64,000 nt of DNA, taken from NCBI GenBank assembly GCA_021324915.1, contig JAJPIC010000001.1:92270-156269 (forward strand). The letters run 5' to 3'. The notes beneath the pieces were generated by a model, which was given only the letters and a program-made list of their open reading frames with translations, was not told the origin of the DNA and did no database searches. The DNA is from Beijerinckiaceae bacterium. GTDB lineage: Bacteria > Pseudomonadota > Alphaproteobacteria > Rhizobiales > Beijerinckiaceae. Both the position numbers and the translations under genes were made by a program. This document shows, piece after piece, positions 53,415 through 63,777 of the stretch (position 1 is the first letter of the stretch; the number at the start of each line of letters is the position of its first letter).

Positions 53415-55199
53415 ATGCCTGTTCGCCGCCTCGATCCCGTGCTCGTCGATCGAATCGCCGCTGGCGAAGTAATCGAGCGGCCCGCCTCTGCGGTCAAGGA
53501 ACTCGTCGAAAATGCGCTCGATGCCGGCGCGACGCGTATCGAAGTTACGATCGAGGCGGGCGGCAAGCGACTGATCCGTGTGATCGACGATGGCGCCGGG
53601 ATGAGCGCCGAGGACCTCGAACTTGCGGTCGAGCGCCATGCAACATCGAAACTGCCGGACAATGATCTTTCGGCAATAGGGACCCTCGGTTTTCGCGGCG
53701 AGGCGCTACCCTCGATCGGCTCCGTTTCGAGGCTCGACATCGCAACGCGTGCGGAAGGGGCGGAGCAAGGGAGCGCGATCTTCGTCGACCAGGGCCTCAA
53801 GGGCGAGCTGAAGCCCGTCGCACAGCCGCAAGGCACGCGCATCGAAGTGCGCGAGCTTTTTGCCGCCACTCCGGCGCGGCTCAAGTTTCTCAAAAGCGAA
53901 CGCACCGAAGCGCAGGCGATTGCCGATTCTATCCAGCGGCTCGCCATGGCGCATCGCGGCACGCGCTTCACCCTTTCGGGCTCCGACGTGACGGGGTTCG
54001 ATTATGCCCCATGCGCGAGGGATGAGACGGGGTTGCTCCAGCGCCTGACGCAGATCCTCGGCAAGGATTTTCGCGCCAATGCGCTGCCCGTCGATGCCGC
54101 GCGCGAGGGCATTGGCCTTTCCGGCTTCGTCGGCCTGCCCACATGGCATCGGGCCAATGCCTCGGCCCAATATTTCTTCGTCAATGGCCGGCCGGTGCGC
54201 GATAAGCTCTTCGCCGGGGCGGTGCGCGCCGCCTATATCGATCTCGTCCCGTCAGGCCGCTATCCGGCGGTCGTCCTCTTCGTCACCTGCGATCCGGCCG
54301 AGGTCGATGTCAATGTTCATCCGGCCAAAGCGGAAGTCCGCTTTCGCGATCCAGGGCTCGTGCGCGGTCTCGTCATCGGCGCGCTGAAACAGACGCTCGC
54401 GGCGGCCCTGCATCGTGCGACGCCTTCGGGAGGCGACGCCGCGCTCGGTCTCATGCGCCGTATGTGGAATGGCAGTGCGGCAGCGCGTCCGCAATCCGCC
54501 TGGAGCCCGGATCTTTCGCCCGCCAATCCGGGGTTTGCCGAAGACCAGGAGCAATTCGATGGGTTCGCGCCGGCGGCGGACGTGCGCGCCGATGCGCAGG
54601 AACCGGACGTGGACTCGGCGCCGCTCGGGGCCGCTCGCGCCCAGATTCACGAATGCTATATCATCGCGCAGACACAGGATGGGGTCGTCATTGTCGATCA
54701 GCACGCCGCGCATGAACGCCTGGTCTATGAACGGCTCAAGACCGCGCGGGCAAAGAAGACGATCGAGCGCCAGCCGCTGCTCATTCCGGCGGTCGTCGAG
54801 ATGGATGAGGCAAGCGTCGCGCGTCTCCTCGATGCGGCGCCGCTCCTCGATGAATTCGGGCTCGCCGTCGAGCCTTTCGGACCGGGCGCGGTTCTGCTGC
54901 GCGAACAGCCGAGCCTCATCAAAAATCTCGACGCGTCGCGGCTCTTGCGCGATCTTGCCGATACGCTCGCCGAAGACGATAAATCCGCTGCGCCGCTCGA
55001 GCGGCGGCTCGATCATGTGCTCGCAACGCTCGCCTGCCATCATTCGATCCGCGCCGGACGACGGCTCGCGCCGGAGGAGATGAATGCGCTTCTGCGCGAG
55101 ATGGAGAGGACGCCGGGTTCCGGCCAATGCAACCATGGCCGGCCCACCTATATCGAATTGAAGCTTGGCGATATCGAGCGCCTGTTCGGCCGGAAATAG
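53415..55199 (+). CDS. mutL: DNA mismatch repair protein MutL, endonuclease type
   Basis: MutL couples MutS to downstream repair. The 594-residue protein has the GHKL ATPase motifs [12 protein letters not shown] (about 29-40), DDGAGM (about 56-61) and [10 protein letters not shown] (about 93-102). The C-terminal domain has [12 protein letters not shown] near 427-438, matching the DQHAx2Ex4E metal site of endonuclease MutLs, and later [12 protein letters not shown] and [11 protein letters not shown]. This implies a MutH-independent pathway, as usual in Alphaproteobacteria. It lies 42 bases after the M16 pair. Confidence 0.97.
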   Translation: MPVRRLDPVLVDRIAAGEVIERPASAVKELVENALDAGATRIEVTIEAGGKRLIRVIDDGAGMSAEDLELAVERHATSKLPDNDLSAIGTLGFRGEALPSIGSVSRLDIATRAEGAEQGSAIFVDQGLKGELKPVAQPQGTRIEVRELFAATPARLKFLKSERTEAQAIADSIQRLAMAHRGTRFTLSGSDVTGFDYAPCARDETGLLQRLTQILGKDFRANALPVDAAREGIGLSGFVGLPTWHRANASAQYFFVNGRPVRDKLFAGAVRAAYIDLVPSGRYPAVVLFVTCDPAEVDVNVHPAKAEVRFRDPGLVRGLVIGALKQTLAAALHRATPSGGDAALGLMRRMWNGSAAARPQSAWSPDLSPANPGFAEDQEQFDGFAPAADVRADAQEPDVDSAPLGAARAQIHECYIIAQTQDGVVIVDQHAAHERLVYERLKTARAKKTIERQPLLIPAVVEMDEASVARLLDAAPLLDEFGLAVEPFGPGAVLLREQPSLIKNLDASRLLRDLADTLAEDDKSAAPLERRLDHVLATLACHHSIRAGRRLAPEEMNALLREMERTPGSGQCNHGRPTYIELKLGDIERLFGRK

Positions 55200-55294
55200 G
55201 ACCGTCATCCAAGAGGACTTCGCTTGAGCGCACAAATCGACATGCGCATTCCTTCTCCCGCAAGGAGAGAGGGCTTCTCCGAACGGCCCTTCTC

Positions 55295-56575
55295 ATGAAC
55301 GTTCTTCTCATCGGCTCGGGCGGGCGCGAACATGCGCTCGCCAATTCTCTGACGAAAAGCCCGCTGCTCGACCGGCTGTATGCTGCGCCCGGCAATCCCG
55401 GCATTCAGCGCGTCGCGGAAATCGTCACGCTCGACCTCGGCGATCACGCGGCTGTCATCGATTTCTGCCGGCTTATGAATATCGGTTTTGTCGTCGTCGG
55501 GCCCGAAGCGCCGCTCGTCGAAGGCATCGTCGATGCTCTCGAAGCGGCTGGACTCCGGGCTTTCGGCCCGAGCCGTGCGGCCGCCAGGCTCGAAGGCTCT
55601 AAAGGGTTCACCAAAGATCTTTGCCGCCGTTTTGCGATTCCGACTGCCGCCTACGCGCGGTTTACCAGCGCCACCCAGGCGAAGGCTCATGTGCGCAAAG
55701 AAGGCGCGCCGATCGTGGTGAAAGCGGACGGACTTGCGGCAGGCAAGGGCGTCGTCGTCGCTCAAACGGTCGCGGAAGCGGATGCTGCAATCGATCTGAT
55801 GTTCTCCGGCATCTTCGGCGCGGCCGGCCGTGAGATCATCATCGAAGAAAAGCTAGAGGGCGAGGAAGTCTCCTTTTTCGCACTCTGCGATGGAGAACGC
55901 GCGCTATCCTTCGCTTCGGCGCAGGACCATAAGCGGGTTGGGGAAGCCGATGTCGGGCCGAATACCGGCGGCATGGGCGCCTATTCGCCAGCCCCGCTCA
56001 TGGATGCGGCGCTCGCCGAGCGCGTGATGGCCGAGATCGTCGGACCTGCGCTGCGCGGCATGAAGGAACTGGGGGCGCCGTTCAAGGGCGTGCTTTTTGC
56101 CGGACTGATGATCACGAGCCAAGGGCCGAAACTCATCGAGTTCAATGTGCGTTTCGGCGATCCGGAAGCGCAGGCGATCCTGCCGCGCCTCGAAGAGGAT
56201 CTCCTGTCGCTCATGCGTGCTTGCGCCGAGGGGCGGCTCGAGGAACGCGCAGTGAAACTTTCGCCGCGGAACGCGCTGACGGTGGTGCTCGCGGCGGATG
56301 GCTATCCCGGCCCGCCGAAAAAGGGCACGGAGATTCGCGGCCTCGACAGGGCCGAGATCATGCCGGGCGTGATTGTCACGCAGGCGGGGACGCGGCGCGA
56401 GGGCGGCAAGCTTCTTGCCGACGGCGGACGGGTGTTGAACGTCACCGGGCTGGGCGCAACGCTCGCCGAGGCGCGCGCGCGCGCCTATGCGGGGGTCGAT
56501 GCGATCGATTGGCCGGGCGGCTTTTGCCGCCGCGACATCGGCTGGCGGGCGAATTCCCCCTCCCAGATGGGATAG
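55295..56575 (+). CDS. purD: Phosphoribosylamine-glycine ligase
   Basis: PurD (GAR synthetase) joins glycine to phosphoribosylamine in purine synthesis. The 426-residue ATP-grasp protein begins [16 protein letters not shown] and has [35 protein letters not shown] and [37 protein letters not shown] is the metal-binding region. The ATG at 55295 is clear; the frame from 55127 overlaps mutL and is not real. It is convergent with rsmD. Confidence 0.97.
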   Translation: MNVLLIGSGGREHALANSLTKSPLLDRLYAAPGNPGIQRVAEIVTLDLGDHAAVIDFCRLMNIGFVVVGPEAPLVEGIVDALEAAGLRAFGPSRAAARLEGSKGFTKDLCRRFAIPTAAYARFTSATQAKAHVRKEGAPIVVKADGLAAGKGVVVAQTVAEADAAIDLMFSGIFGAAGREIIIEEKLEGEEVSFFALCDGERALSFASAQDHKRVGEADVGPNTGGMGAYSPAPLMDAALAERVMAEIVGPALRGMKELGAPFKGVLFAGLMITSQGPKLIEFNVRFGDPEAQAILPRLEEDLLSLMRACAEGRLEERAVKLSPRNALTVVLAADGYPGPPKKGTEIRGLDRAEIMPGVIVTQAGTRREGGKLLADGGRVLNVTGLGATLAEARARAYAGVDAIDWPGGFCRRDIGWRANSPSQMG

Positions 56576-56601
56576 GTTAGCGGGAGGGCAGCAGCCATCT
56601 C

Positions 56602-57162
56602 TCACCCGGAGGCAGGGCGCACAGCTACGATCATGATCTTCGTCTCGCCATAGGCCCGCGTCTCGAGGAGGCGATAGCCAGCCGGAATGGCGATTTCGGC
56701 ATCGGCGGATTCTTCAAGGACGAGCAGCGCGTTCGGCTCCAGCCAATGGCCTTCGCGCAAAGCGATGAGAGCCTGTTCGCCCAAATGCTGGTCATAGGGC
56801 GGATCGAGGAAGGCGAGCGTGAAAGTTGCCGGCGCGTCGCCGAGCTTGCGCGCATCGCGGCGGAAAATTTGCGTCACACCGCCGACGCCGAGCGCATCGA
56901 CATTGGCCCGGATCAACGCGCGCGCCTTGGCCGACGTCTCGACAAAGAGCGCCTTGCGCGCGCCGCGCGACAGAGCCTCGAGCCCCATTGCGCCGGTTCC
57001 GGCGAAGAGATCGATGACGGCGGCATCGCTCACCGCGTCCTCATAGGCGTGCGCGAGAATATTGAAGATCGTCTCGCGCAGCCGGTCTGAGGTCGGCCGC
57101 GTTTCGCTGTCCGAAGGGGAATGCAGGGTGCGCCCCTTGAATGTCCCGCCGATGATGCGCAT
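56602..57162 (-). CDS. rsmD: 16S rRNA (guanine(966)-N(2))-methyltransferase RsmD
   Basis: RsmD methylates G966 of 16S rRNA with S-adenosylmethionine. The 186-residue protein begins MRIIGGTFKGR, has TRPTSDRLRETIFNIL, the SAM-binding DLFAGTGAMGLEALSRG (51-67) and the catalytic DPPY (120-123). It follows the pseudouridine synthase gene by 3 bases on the same strand, so two rRNA-modifying genes are co-transcribed. Confidence 0.96.
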   Translation of the reverse strand: MRIIGGTFKGRTLHSPSDSETRPTSDRLRETIFNILAHAYEDAVSDAAVIDLFAGTGAMGLEALSRGARKALFVETSAKARALIRANVDALGVGGVTQIFRRDARKLGDAPATFTLAFLDPPYDQHLGEQALIALREGHWLEPNALLVLEESADAEIAIPAGYRLLETRAYGETKIMIVAVRPASG

Positions 57163-57165
57163 CGT

Positions 57166-58365
57166 CTAGCGCGGGCGACGGCGCGGCGGGCCGCCGCGCT
57201 TGCCGGGCCGCTCTGCACCTTTGGAATCGATCACGTTCATGCTTTTGGATCGCTTCGATCCGAAAGCATCGTGATCCGGCATGCCCCTGCGCGCTTTGCC
57301 GGCAGGTTTGGGCGGGGCGGATGCAATGCGCCGCTCGACCTTTACCGGGCGGCCTTTGCGGTCCGTCGTCTCGCTCTTTTCCATGCGCATCCTGCCGAAT
57401 TTATTTTTGCGCGTATCGGATTGCGCCCGCAGCGCCGAGACGTGTTTGCGGGAGCCGGGCAGGGGCTTGCGTTTGGGCTTTGGCTCCTCTCGCTCCGGCT
57501 CGCGCCGCGGCCTGCGCCTTCGCCTCTCTTCCGGGCGTGCGGCTTCGCTCTCTCGCACAGTCTCGACGGGCGCATCGAGATCGGCGCCGGATTGGTGCAA
57601 TAATTTGGCGCCAAGCTGATCGCGCAGGACGCGGGTGCGCACTTCTTCCAATCCGCCGTCCGCAAGATCGCCGAGCTGGAAGGGACCGAAGGAGAGGCGG
57701 ATCAGCCGATTGACCGCGAGGCCCAGATGTTCGAGCACCCGTTTGACCTCGCGATTCTTGCCTTCGCGCAAGCCGAATGTCAGCCAGCAATTGGCACCCT
57801 GGATGCGATCGAGCTTGGCTTCGATCCCGGCATAGTGAACGCCGTCGAGCGTAAGGCCGTCCGCCAGGCGATCGAGGCTTTCCTGATCGATCTTTCCGTT
57901 GGCGCGCACGCGATAGCGCCTGAGCCAGCCGGTTGCCGGCAATTCGAGAACCCGCGCCAAGCCACCGTCATTGGTCAGGAGCAGCAGGCCTTCCGTATTG
58001 ATGTCGAGCCGTCCGACGCTGACGAGGCGCGGCGCGTCCGGATAATGTTGTGCGAGATAGTCGAAGACGGTCTGCCGCCCTTGCGGATCCTTGTTCGTCG
58101 TCACCAATCCGCGCGGCTTGTGAAAGAGGAAGAGACGCGTGCGCTGGCGCTGCGCCAAACTCTTGCCGTCGACGCTTACCTCGTCTTTGGGACCGATGCT
58201 GATGGCCGGGCTGGTCAAAACCTTGCCATTGACGGCGACCCGGCCTTCGGCGATCCAGGCTTCCGCCTCGCGCCGCGAACAAAGACCGGCCCGCGCCATG
58301 ACTTTGGCGATGCGTTCGCGGCCGGGCGGGATCGGTTCCATTTTCGGGCTTGGTTTGTCGCGCAT
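57166..58365 (-). CDS. RsuA/RluB-family pseudouridine synthase with a repeat-derived insert in its tail
   Basis: This 399-residue enzyme isomerises uridine in rRNA, most likely 23S rRNA (RluB-like). It has an N-terminal S4 RNA-binding domain (KVMARAGLCSRREAEAWIAEG, split by the window of residues 19-39), then the catalytic region with VGRLDINTEGLLLLTND and its Asp, and LREGKNREVKRVLEHLGL. From about residue 265 a basic low-complexity tail follows. Within it a 48-bp family A palindrome is read in frame and gives HDAFGSKRSKSMNVI. The frame extends to 58626, but the start at 58365 opens on the conserved part. rsmD follows 3 bases later. Confidence 0.92.
   Translation of the reverse strand: MRDKPSPKMEPIPPGRERIAKVMARAGLCSRREAEAWIAEGRVAVNGKVLTSPAISIGPKDEVSVDGKSLAQRQRTRLFLFHKPRGLVTTNKDPQGRQTVFDYLAQHYPDAPRLVSVGRLDINTEGLLLLTNDGGLARVLELPATGWLRRYRVRANGKIDQESLDRLADGLTLDGVHYAGIEAKLDRIQGANCWLTFGLREGKNREVKRVLEHLGLAVNRLIRLSFGPFQLGDLADGGLEEVRTRVLRDQLGAKLLHQSGADLDAPVETVRESEAARPEERRRRRPRREPEREEPKPKRKPLPGSRKHVSALRAQSDTRKNKFGRMRMEKSETTDRKGRPVKVERRIASAPPKPAGKARRGMPDHDAFGSKRSKSMNVIDSKGAERPGKRGGPPRRRPR
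57229..57276. repeat. Family A palindrome inside the pseudouridine synthase gene
   Basis: This 48-bp copy opens GATCACGTTCATGCTTTTGG and closes CCGAAAGCATCGTGATC. Being exactly 16 codons long, it keeps the reading frame and encodes DHDAFGSKRSKSMNVI in the C-terminal tail. Confidence 0.9.
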
Positions 58366-58378
58366 GAGACGTGATAGA

Positions 58379-58423
58379 GCATGATCTTGAAAAGTGGAAT
58401 CCGGTTTTCCGAAAAGATCATGC
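58379..58423. repeat. Palindromic repeat, family C, in the tadA/pseudouridine synthase divergent spacer
   Basis: GCATGATCTTGAAAAGTGG and CCGAAAAGATCATGC form the arms of a 45-bp palindrome preceded by TAGA. It lies between the divergent starts at 58365 and 58499. Confidence 0.85.
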
Positions 58424-58498
58424 TCGAACGAAAAGCCGGGTGGGAGGCCAAGCCGATCGCATCCCGCCCTGGCAGAAGTCTCGCAAACGGGAGTGGGG

Positions 58499-58945
58499 AT
58501 GAACACGCCCGATCCAATGACTGAGGCGTTTCTCGAGGCGCGCGCCGCCGGCGGACGCGACGAAGTTCCGGTCGGCGCGGTGATCGTGCGTGATGGCGAG
58601 ATCCTGGCGCGCGCCGGCAATCGCACGCTCGAATTGAAGGATCCGACGGCACATGCCGAAATGCTCGCAATTCGCGCGGCTTGCGCGAAGCTCGGGAGTG
58701 AGCGGCTCGTCGGCTGCGATCTCTATGTGACGCTCGAGCCCTGCGCCATGTGCGCGGCGGCGATTTCCTTTGCGAGGCTTCGTCGGCTCTATTGGGCGGC
58801 CGGCGATCCGAAGGGAGGCGCCATCGAGCACGGGGCGCGCTTTTTCGCCCAGCCGACCTGCCATCATGCGCCGGACCATTATGGAGGCATTCGCGAAGCG
58901 GAGGCGGGCGAGCTGCTCAAGGCGTTTTTTTCCGACAAGCGCTAG
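58499..58945 (+). CDS. tadA: tRNA adenosine deaminase TadA-like nucleoside deaminase
   Basis: TadA converts A34 to inosine in tRNA-Arg(ACG). The 148-residue protein has the zinc-site motifs HAEMLAI (catalytic HAE) and PCAMCAAAI (PCxxC), plus VPVGAVIVRDGEILARAGN at the N-terminus. C-terminal DPKGGAIEHG is also typical. The ATG at 58499 is preferred; 58517 is another possibility. It is divergent from the pseudouridine synthase, an arrangement common in Rhizobiales. A broader guanine/cytosine deaminase role cannot be excluded. Confidence 0.92.
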   Translation: MNTPDPMTEAFLEARAAGGRDEVPVGAVIVRDGEILARAGNRTLELKDPTAHAEMLAIRAACAKLGSERLVGCDLYVTLEPCAMCAAAISFARLRRLYWAAGDPKGGAIEHGARFFAQPTCHHAPDHYGGIREAEAGELLKAFFSDKR

Positions 58946-59173
58946 CTCAGCGAGACCGGGTGCCCGTGCTTTAACCAAGTCGTTTCCGCGCGGCGGAGCC
59001 CTATATCAGATGTGCGCAAGCGCCGCGCGCCGACCTTCGGTGCGCTACTTGACAGGGAACGGGGCGAAGCCCACAAGGATTTCGATCACTTAAAAATGGC
59101 CGCTCGCGAGACTAGCGCCATAAGGCGTTGAAAAGTCTAGCTGTCTAAGAGCATTTCGACGGATAGGCCCTTC

Positions 59174-60229
<1,056 letters not shown>

Positions 60230-60320
60230 ATCCCCTCTCCCCATTCGCTTGGCGAAAGGGGAGAGCCAGAGTGAGGGACAAGGTCATTTGGGCACCATGC
60301 GTAGCCCATGTCTCGGCCCC

Positions 60321-61655
60321 TTACCCTAGCCCTCTCTCCGCAAGCGGGGAGAGGGAAGCAATCCGCTCCGCACCCGCCTCTTTGCCATTGCGGCGAATGA
60401 GAAGCCGGCTCGCCTGTTCGACGCCATCAGCCTCGAAGCGAACCTCGAAATCGAGCATGCGGCAGAGGAAAGAGTGATCGTCCTTGGCGGCGAGTTCCTG
60501 CCGGCTTAGATCCTCACCCTCGATGAAGAGCCGCGCACCTTCTTGCGTCACGCGCAGGATGCGCTCAGGCCCCAGCCGATAGGTACCCACATAATCGGCG
60601 AGGAGAGCGGCATCGAGAACGACATCGGGCTCATGTTCCGCCACGCCGAAATGGAGCGCCGCAAGATCGCGCGCGATCTTCTGGACCGGCGATGCCTGGA
60701 TATTGGCGAGCAGGATGATCGTGAGGTCCTCGTCGGGATAATGGCTCAGCACCGTGCTGAATCCGTTGATGCCGCCGGCATGGACAAATTGGCGGCGGGC
60801 GAACTGGTTTTGAATTCCCCAGCCGAATCCATAACCATGGCCGTGGTCCGCGAACATAAGTTCGACGGATGACGGGCTGATGGGCCTTGCCGCCGTGAGC
60901 GCACGCTGCCAGGCCAGAAGATCATCGACGGTCGAATAGATCGAGCCCGCCGCGTAGGGCAGGCTCATCGCAAGATAGGGGGCGTTCTCCATCCCGCCGC
61001 GTCGGTAGCGATAGCCGCGCACGCGCTCGGGAACGATATCGGCGAGATGTTCATAGCCGGTCGAAGCGAGCCCGAGCGGCAGGAGGATATTCTGACGAAG
61101 GTAATCCTCGTAGCTCAGCCCGCTGAGCCGTTCGACGATGAGCCCCAAGATGATAAAGGCGCCATTATTATACTTGAATTGCGTGCCGGGCTCGAAATCG
61201 AGCGGCGCACGTTCAGTCAGCGCAATGATCTCGCGCGGGCTGCGATCCTGTTGCGCCATGTCGCGGAAAAATGCGGGGAGGGACGTATAGCTCGGAATAC
61301 CCGATGAATGCGTCAAAAGATGCAGGAGCGTCACGGCACGCCAGTGATCGGGCGCTTCGGGACAATGACGCGCGACCGGATCTTCGAGCGCAAGCTTGCC
61401 GCGCTCCATGAGTTGAAGGATTGCGGTTGCCGTGAATTGCTTCGTGAGCGAGCCGATCCTGAACTTTCCGGTCGGGCCATTCGGCACGTTCCATTCGCGA
61501 TCCGCGAGGCCGAAGCCGTCGCGCAGAAGAATTTCTCCAGCCTTGGCGACGAGCACGCTGCCGGCGAAGAGATCGGCGGCCACAAAGGGCGCGACGAGGT
61601 CACGCGCGGCTGCCGCATAGGTCAAATCGGATTTGGTCGCCATGATTATATTCAC
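60321..61655 (-). CDS. Serine hydrolase of the beta-lactamase class C/PBP4* family
   Basis: This 444-residue protein has the class C-like set: SxxK as SLTK (Ser69) in FRIGSLTKQFTATAI, the Tyr motif YNNGAF near residue 158, and HAGGINGFST for the third motif. The C-terminal 110 residues form a separate domain of the kind seen in PBP4*/EstB-like esterases. It lacks an obvious signal peptide, so it may be cytoplasmic. The start could be 61643 (MATKSD). Substrate unknown: peptide, ester or beta-lactam. recG lies 28 bases upstream on the same strand. Confidence 0.88.
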   Translation of the reverse strand: MNIIMATKSDLTYAAAARDLVAPFVAADLFAGSVLVAKAGEILLRDGFGLADREWNVPNGPTGKFRIGSLTKQFTATAILQLMERGKLALEDPVARHCPEAPDHWRAVTLLHLLTHSSGIPSYTSLPAFFRDMAQQDRSPREIIALTERAPLDFEPGTQFKYNNGAFIILGLIVERLSGLSYEDYLRQNILLPLGLASTGYEHLADIVPERVRGYRYRRGGMENAPYLAMSLPYAAGSIYSTVDDLLAWQRALTAARPISPSSVELMFADHGHGYGFGWGIQNQFARRQFVHAGGINGFSTVLSHYPDEDLTIILLANIQASPVQKIARDLAALHFGVAEHEPDVVLDAALLADYVGTYRLGPERILRVTQEGARLFIEGEDLSRQELAAKDDHSFLCRMLDFEVRFEADGVEQASRLLIRRNGKEAGAERIASLSPLAERGLG

Positions 61656-61683
61656 CGCAGCACCCCCCCGGGCGAGAGAAGCT

Positions 61684-63765
61684 TCAACCCGCCTGGAGCA
61701 ATTTCACCGCCGCCTCGCGCTCGAAAAGATAGAGAAGGTTGACAAGCGCCTTGCCCTGATCGCCTTCGAGCTTCGGATTGATCTCCAACACGTGGCGGGC
61801 TTCTGCATGGGCGAGCCGCAAAAGCTCGGCATGGACGTCGAGCTGCGCGAGCTTGAATCCCGGCATGCCCGATTGTTTGGTGCCGAGCACGTCGCCTTCG
61901 CCGCGCAGGCGCAAATCCTCCTCGGCAATGCGGAACCCATCCTCCGTCTCGCGCATGATCGCGATGCGCGCCTTGGCCAGTTCTCCGAGCGGCGCCTTGT
62001 AGAGCAGAAGACAGGCGGATTTCACCCCTCCACGGCCGACGCGGCCGCGCAACTGGTGCAATTGCGCAAGGCCGAAGCGCTCGGCATGTTCGATCACCAT
62101 GATATTGGCTTGCGGCACATCGACGCCGACTTCGATCACCGTCGTCGCAACGAGAATCTGTGTCTTCCCGCTCGCGAAATCCGCCATGGCGCGATCGCGT
62201 TCCTCGCCTTTCATCTGCCCGTGAACGAGCCCGACCTTGCCGGCGAAGGTCTGTCTCAGACCTCCGAAACGCTCTTCTGCCGCAGCGAGATCGCTCGCTT
62301 CGCTTTCTTCGACGAGCGGACAGACCCAATAGGCGCGCGCACCCGCCGCAATGGCGCGCGAAAGCCGCGCGGTGACTTCGCCGATGCGCTCGAGGGGAAG
62401 CGCGCGCGTCTCGATGCTCTGGCGCCCCGGCGGCTTCTCGCGCAGAACCGATAAATCCATGTCGCCGAAATAGGTGAGGACGAGACTGCGCGGAATAGGC
62501 GTTGCCGTCATTATGAGGACATCGACCGCTTCGCCCTTGGCGCCGAGCGCAAGGCGCTGATGCACGCCGAATCTGTGCTGCTCATCGACCACCGCGAGGC
62601 CGAGATCGCGAAAGGCGACGCTCTCCTGGAAGAGCGCATGCGTACCGATCGCGAAATCGATGCTGCCGTCGGCGAGGGCGGCGAGCGTCTTTGCGCGCTC
62701 CGCGCTGCGGCCCGTCAACAGGGCGACCTTCAAGCCGGCGGGCTCCGCATAGCGCGCGATTCCCTCGTAATGCTGGCGGGCGAGAAGCTCGGTGGGCGCC
62801 ATCAGCGCCGCCTGCCTGCCGGCTTCGACGACGCTCGCCATTGCGAGCAAGGCGACGATCGTTTTACCCGAACCGACATCGCCCTGCAGAAGCCGCAACA
62901 TGCGCGAGGGCGTTTCGAGATCGGCGCGGATTTCGCTCCATGCTTGCTCTTGCGCTGGCGTCAGTTTGAAGGGCAGGGCGGCCAAAATCTTGGCGGTCCG
63001 GGAGCCGTCGCCCTTATTGGCGCGGCCCGCGACGCGGCGCATATGGGCGCGCGTCAAGGCGAGCGCGAGCTGATGGGCGAAGAGCTCGTCGAAGGCGAGG
63101 CGCACCCGCGCAGGCGCAGTCGGCGCGATCGCCTCGGGCTCTTGGGGGCGATGCAGAGTCTCGAGCGCCGCCGCAAAACTGGGCAAGGTCGCGGCAATTT
63201 TCGGCGCATGCCATTCCGGCAATTCGGGCAGGCGCGCCAGTGCGGCCGCGATCGCTTTACCGAGGACGCGCGGCTGCAGGCCCTCGGTCAAGCCATAGAC
63301 CGGCTCGACCTGCAGCATGTTGGCGAGCCCTTCGGCGTCGAGCACGCGGTCCGGATGAACCATCTGGCGGTGCCCATCCCAGAGCTCGAGCTTGCCGGAG
63401 ATCCAGCGCCGCTCGCCGATCGGCAGGCTCTTCTCGATCCATTGCCGGTTGGCAAGAAAGAAGACGAGGAGCACATCGCCCGTCTCGTCCTCCACCAGGA
63501 CTTTGTAAGGCGCGGTGGAACGCGGCGGGGGCGGGCGATGTTCGACGACTTGAGCCTCGATCAGGACCACGCGGTCGAGCGGCGCCTCGGTGATTTTGGC
63601 GCGGTGGCGACGGTCGATCGTGGCGTATGGAACGTGAAAGAGGAGGTCGAGAACCCGCGCCGGGTTCTCGCCGAGGAGCTTGTCGAGAAGCTGCCCGATT
63701 TTCGGTCCGATGCCGGGCAGGCCCGTCGCCGGGGCAAAGAGCGGATTGAGGGCGGCGGGGCGCAT
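61684..63765 (-). CDS. recG: ATP-dependent DNA helicase RecG
   Basis: RecG remodels stalled replication forks and Holliday junctions. The 693-residue protein has the wedge/OB domain (DLLFHVPYATIDRRHRA, near residue 40), then Walker A GDVGSGKTIVALLA, MAPTELLARQHYEG, the DEQHRFGVHQR Walker B and MTATPIPRSL. Motif VI lies in LHQLRGRVGRG. The usual C-terminal helical hook follows. Palindromic repeats fill its upstream region. Confidence 0.97.
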   Translation of the reverse strand: MRPAALNPLFAPATGLPGIGPKIGQLLDKLLGENPARVLDLLFHVPYATIDRRHRAKITEAPLDRVVLIEAQVVEHRPPPPRSTAPYKVLVEDETGDVLLVFFLANRQWIEKSLPIGERRWISGKLELWDGHRQMVHPDRVLDAEGLANMLQVEPVYGLTEGLQPRVLGKAIAAALARLPELPEWHAPKIAATLPSFAAALETLHRPQEPEAIAPTAPARVRLAFDELFAHQLALALTRAHMRRVAGRANKGDGSRTAKILAALPFKLTPAQEQAWSEIRADLETPSRMLRLLQGDVGSGKTIVALLAMASVVEAGRQAALMAPTELLARQHYEGIARYAEPAGLKVALLTGRSAERAKTLAALADGSIDFAIGTHALFQESVAFRDLGLAVVDEQHRFGVHQRLALGAKGEAVDVLIMTATPIPRSLVLTYFGDMDLSVLREKPPGRQSIETRALPLERIGEVTARLSRAIAAGARAYWVCPLVEESEASDLAAAEERFGGLRQTFAGKVGLVHGQMKGEERDRAMADFASGKTQILVATTVIEVGVDVPQANIMVIEHAERFGLAQLHQLRGRVGRGGVKSACLLLYKAPLGELAKARIAIMRETEDGFRIAEEDLRLRGEGDVLGTKQSGMPGFKLAQLDVHAELLRLAHAEARHVLEINPKLEGDQGKALVNLLYLFEREAAVKLLQAG

Positions 63766-63777
63766 GCGGCAAGACTA

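Noticed and set aside
58366..58626. N-terminal extension of the pseudouridine synthase
   Set aside because: This stretch runs through a palindrome and antisense to tadA, and the conserved protein begins at the ATG at 58365.
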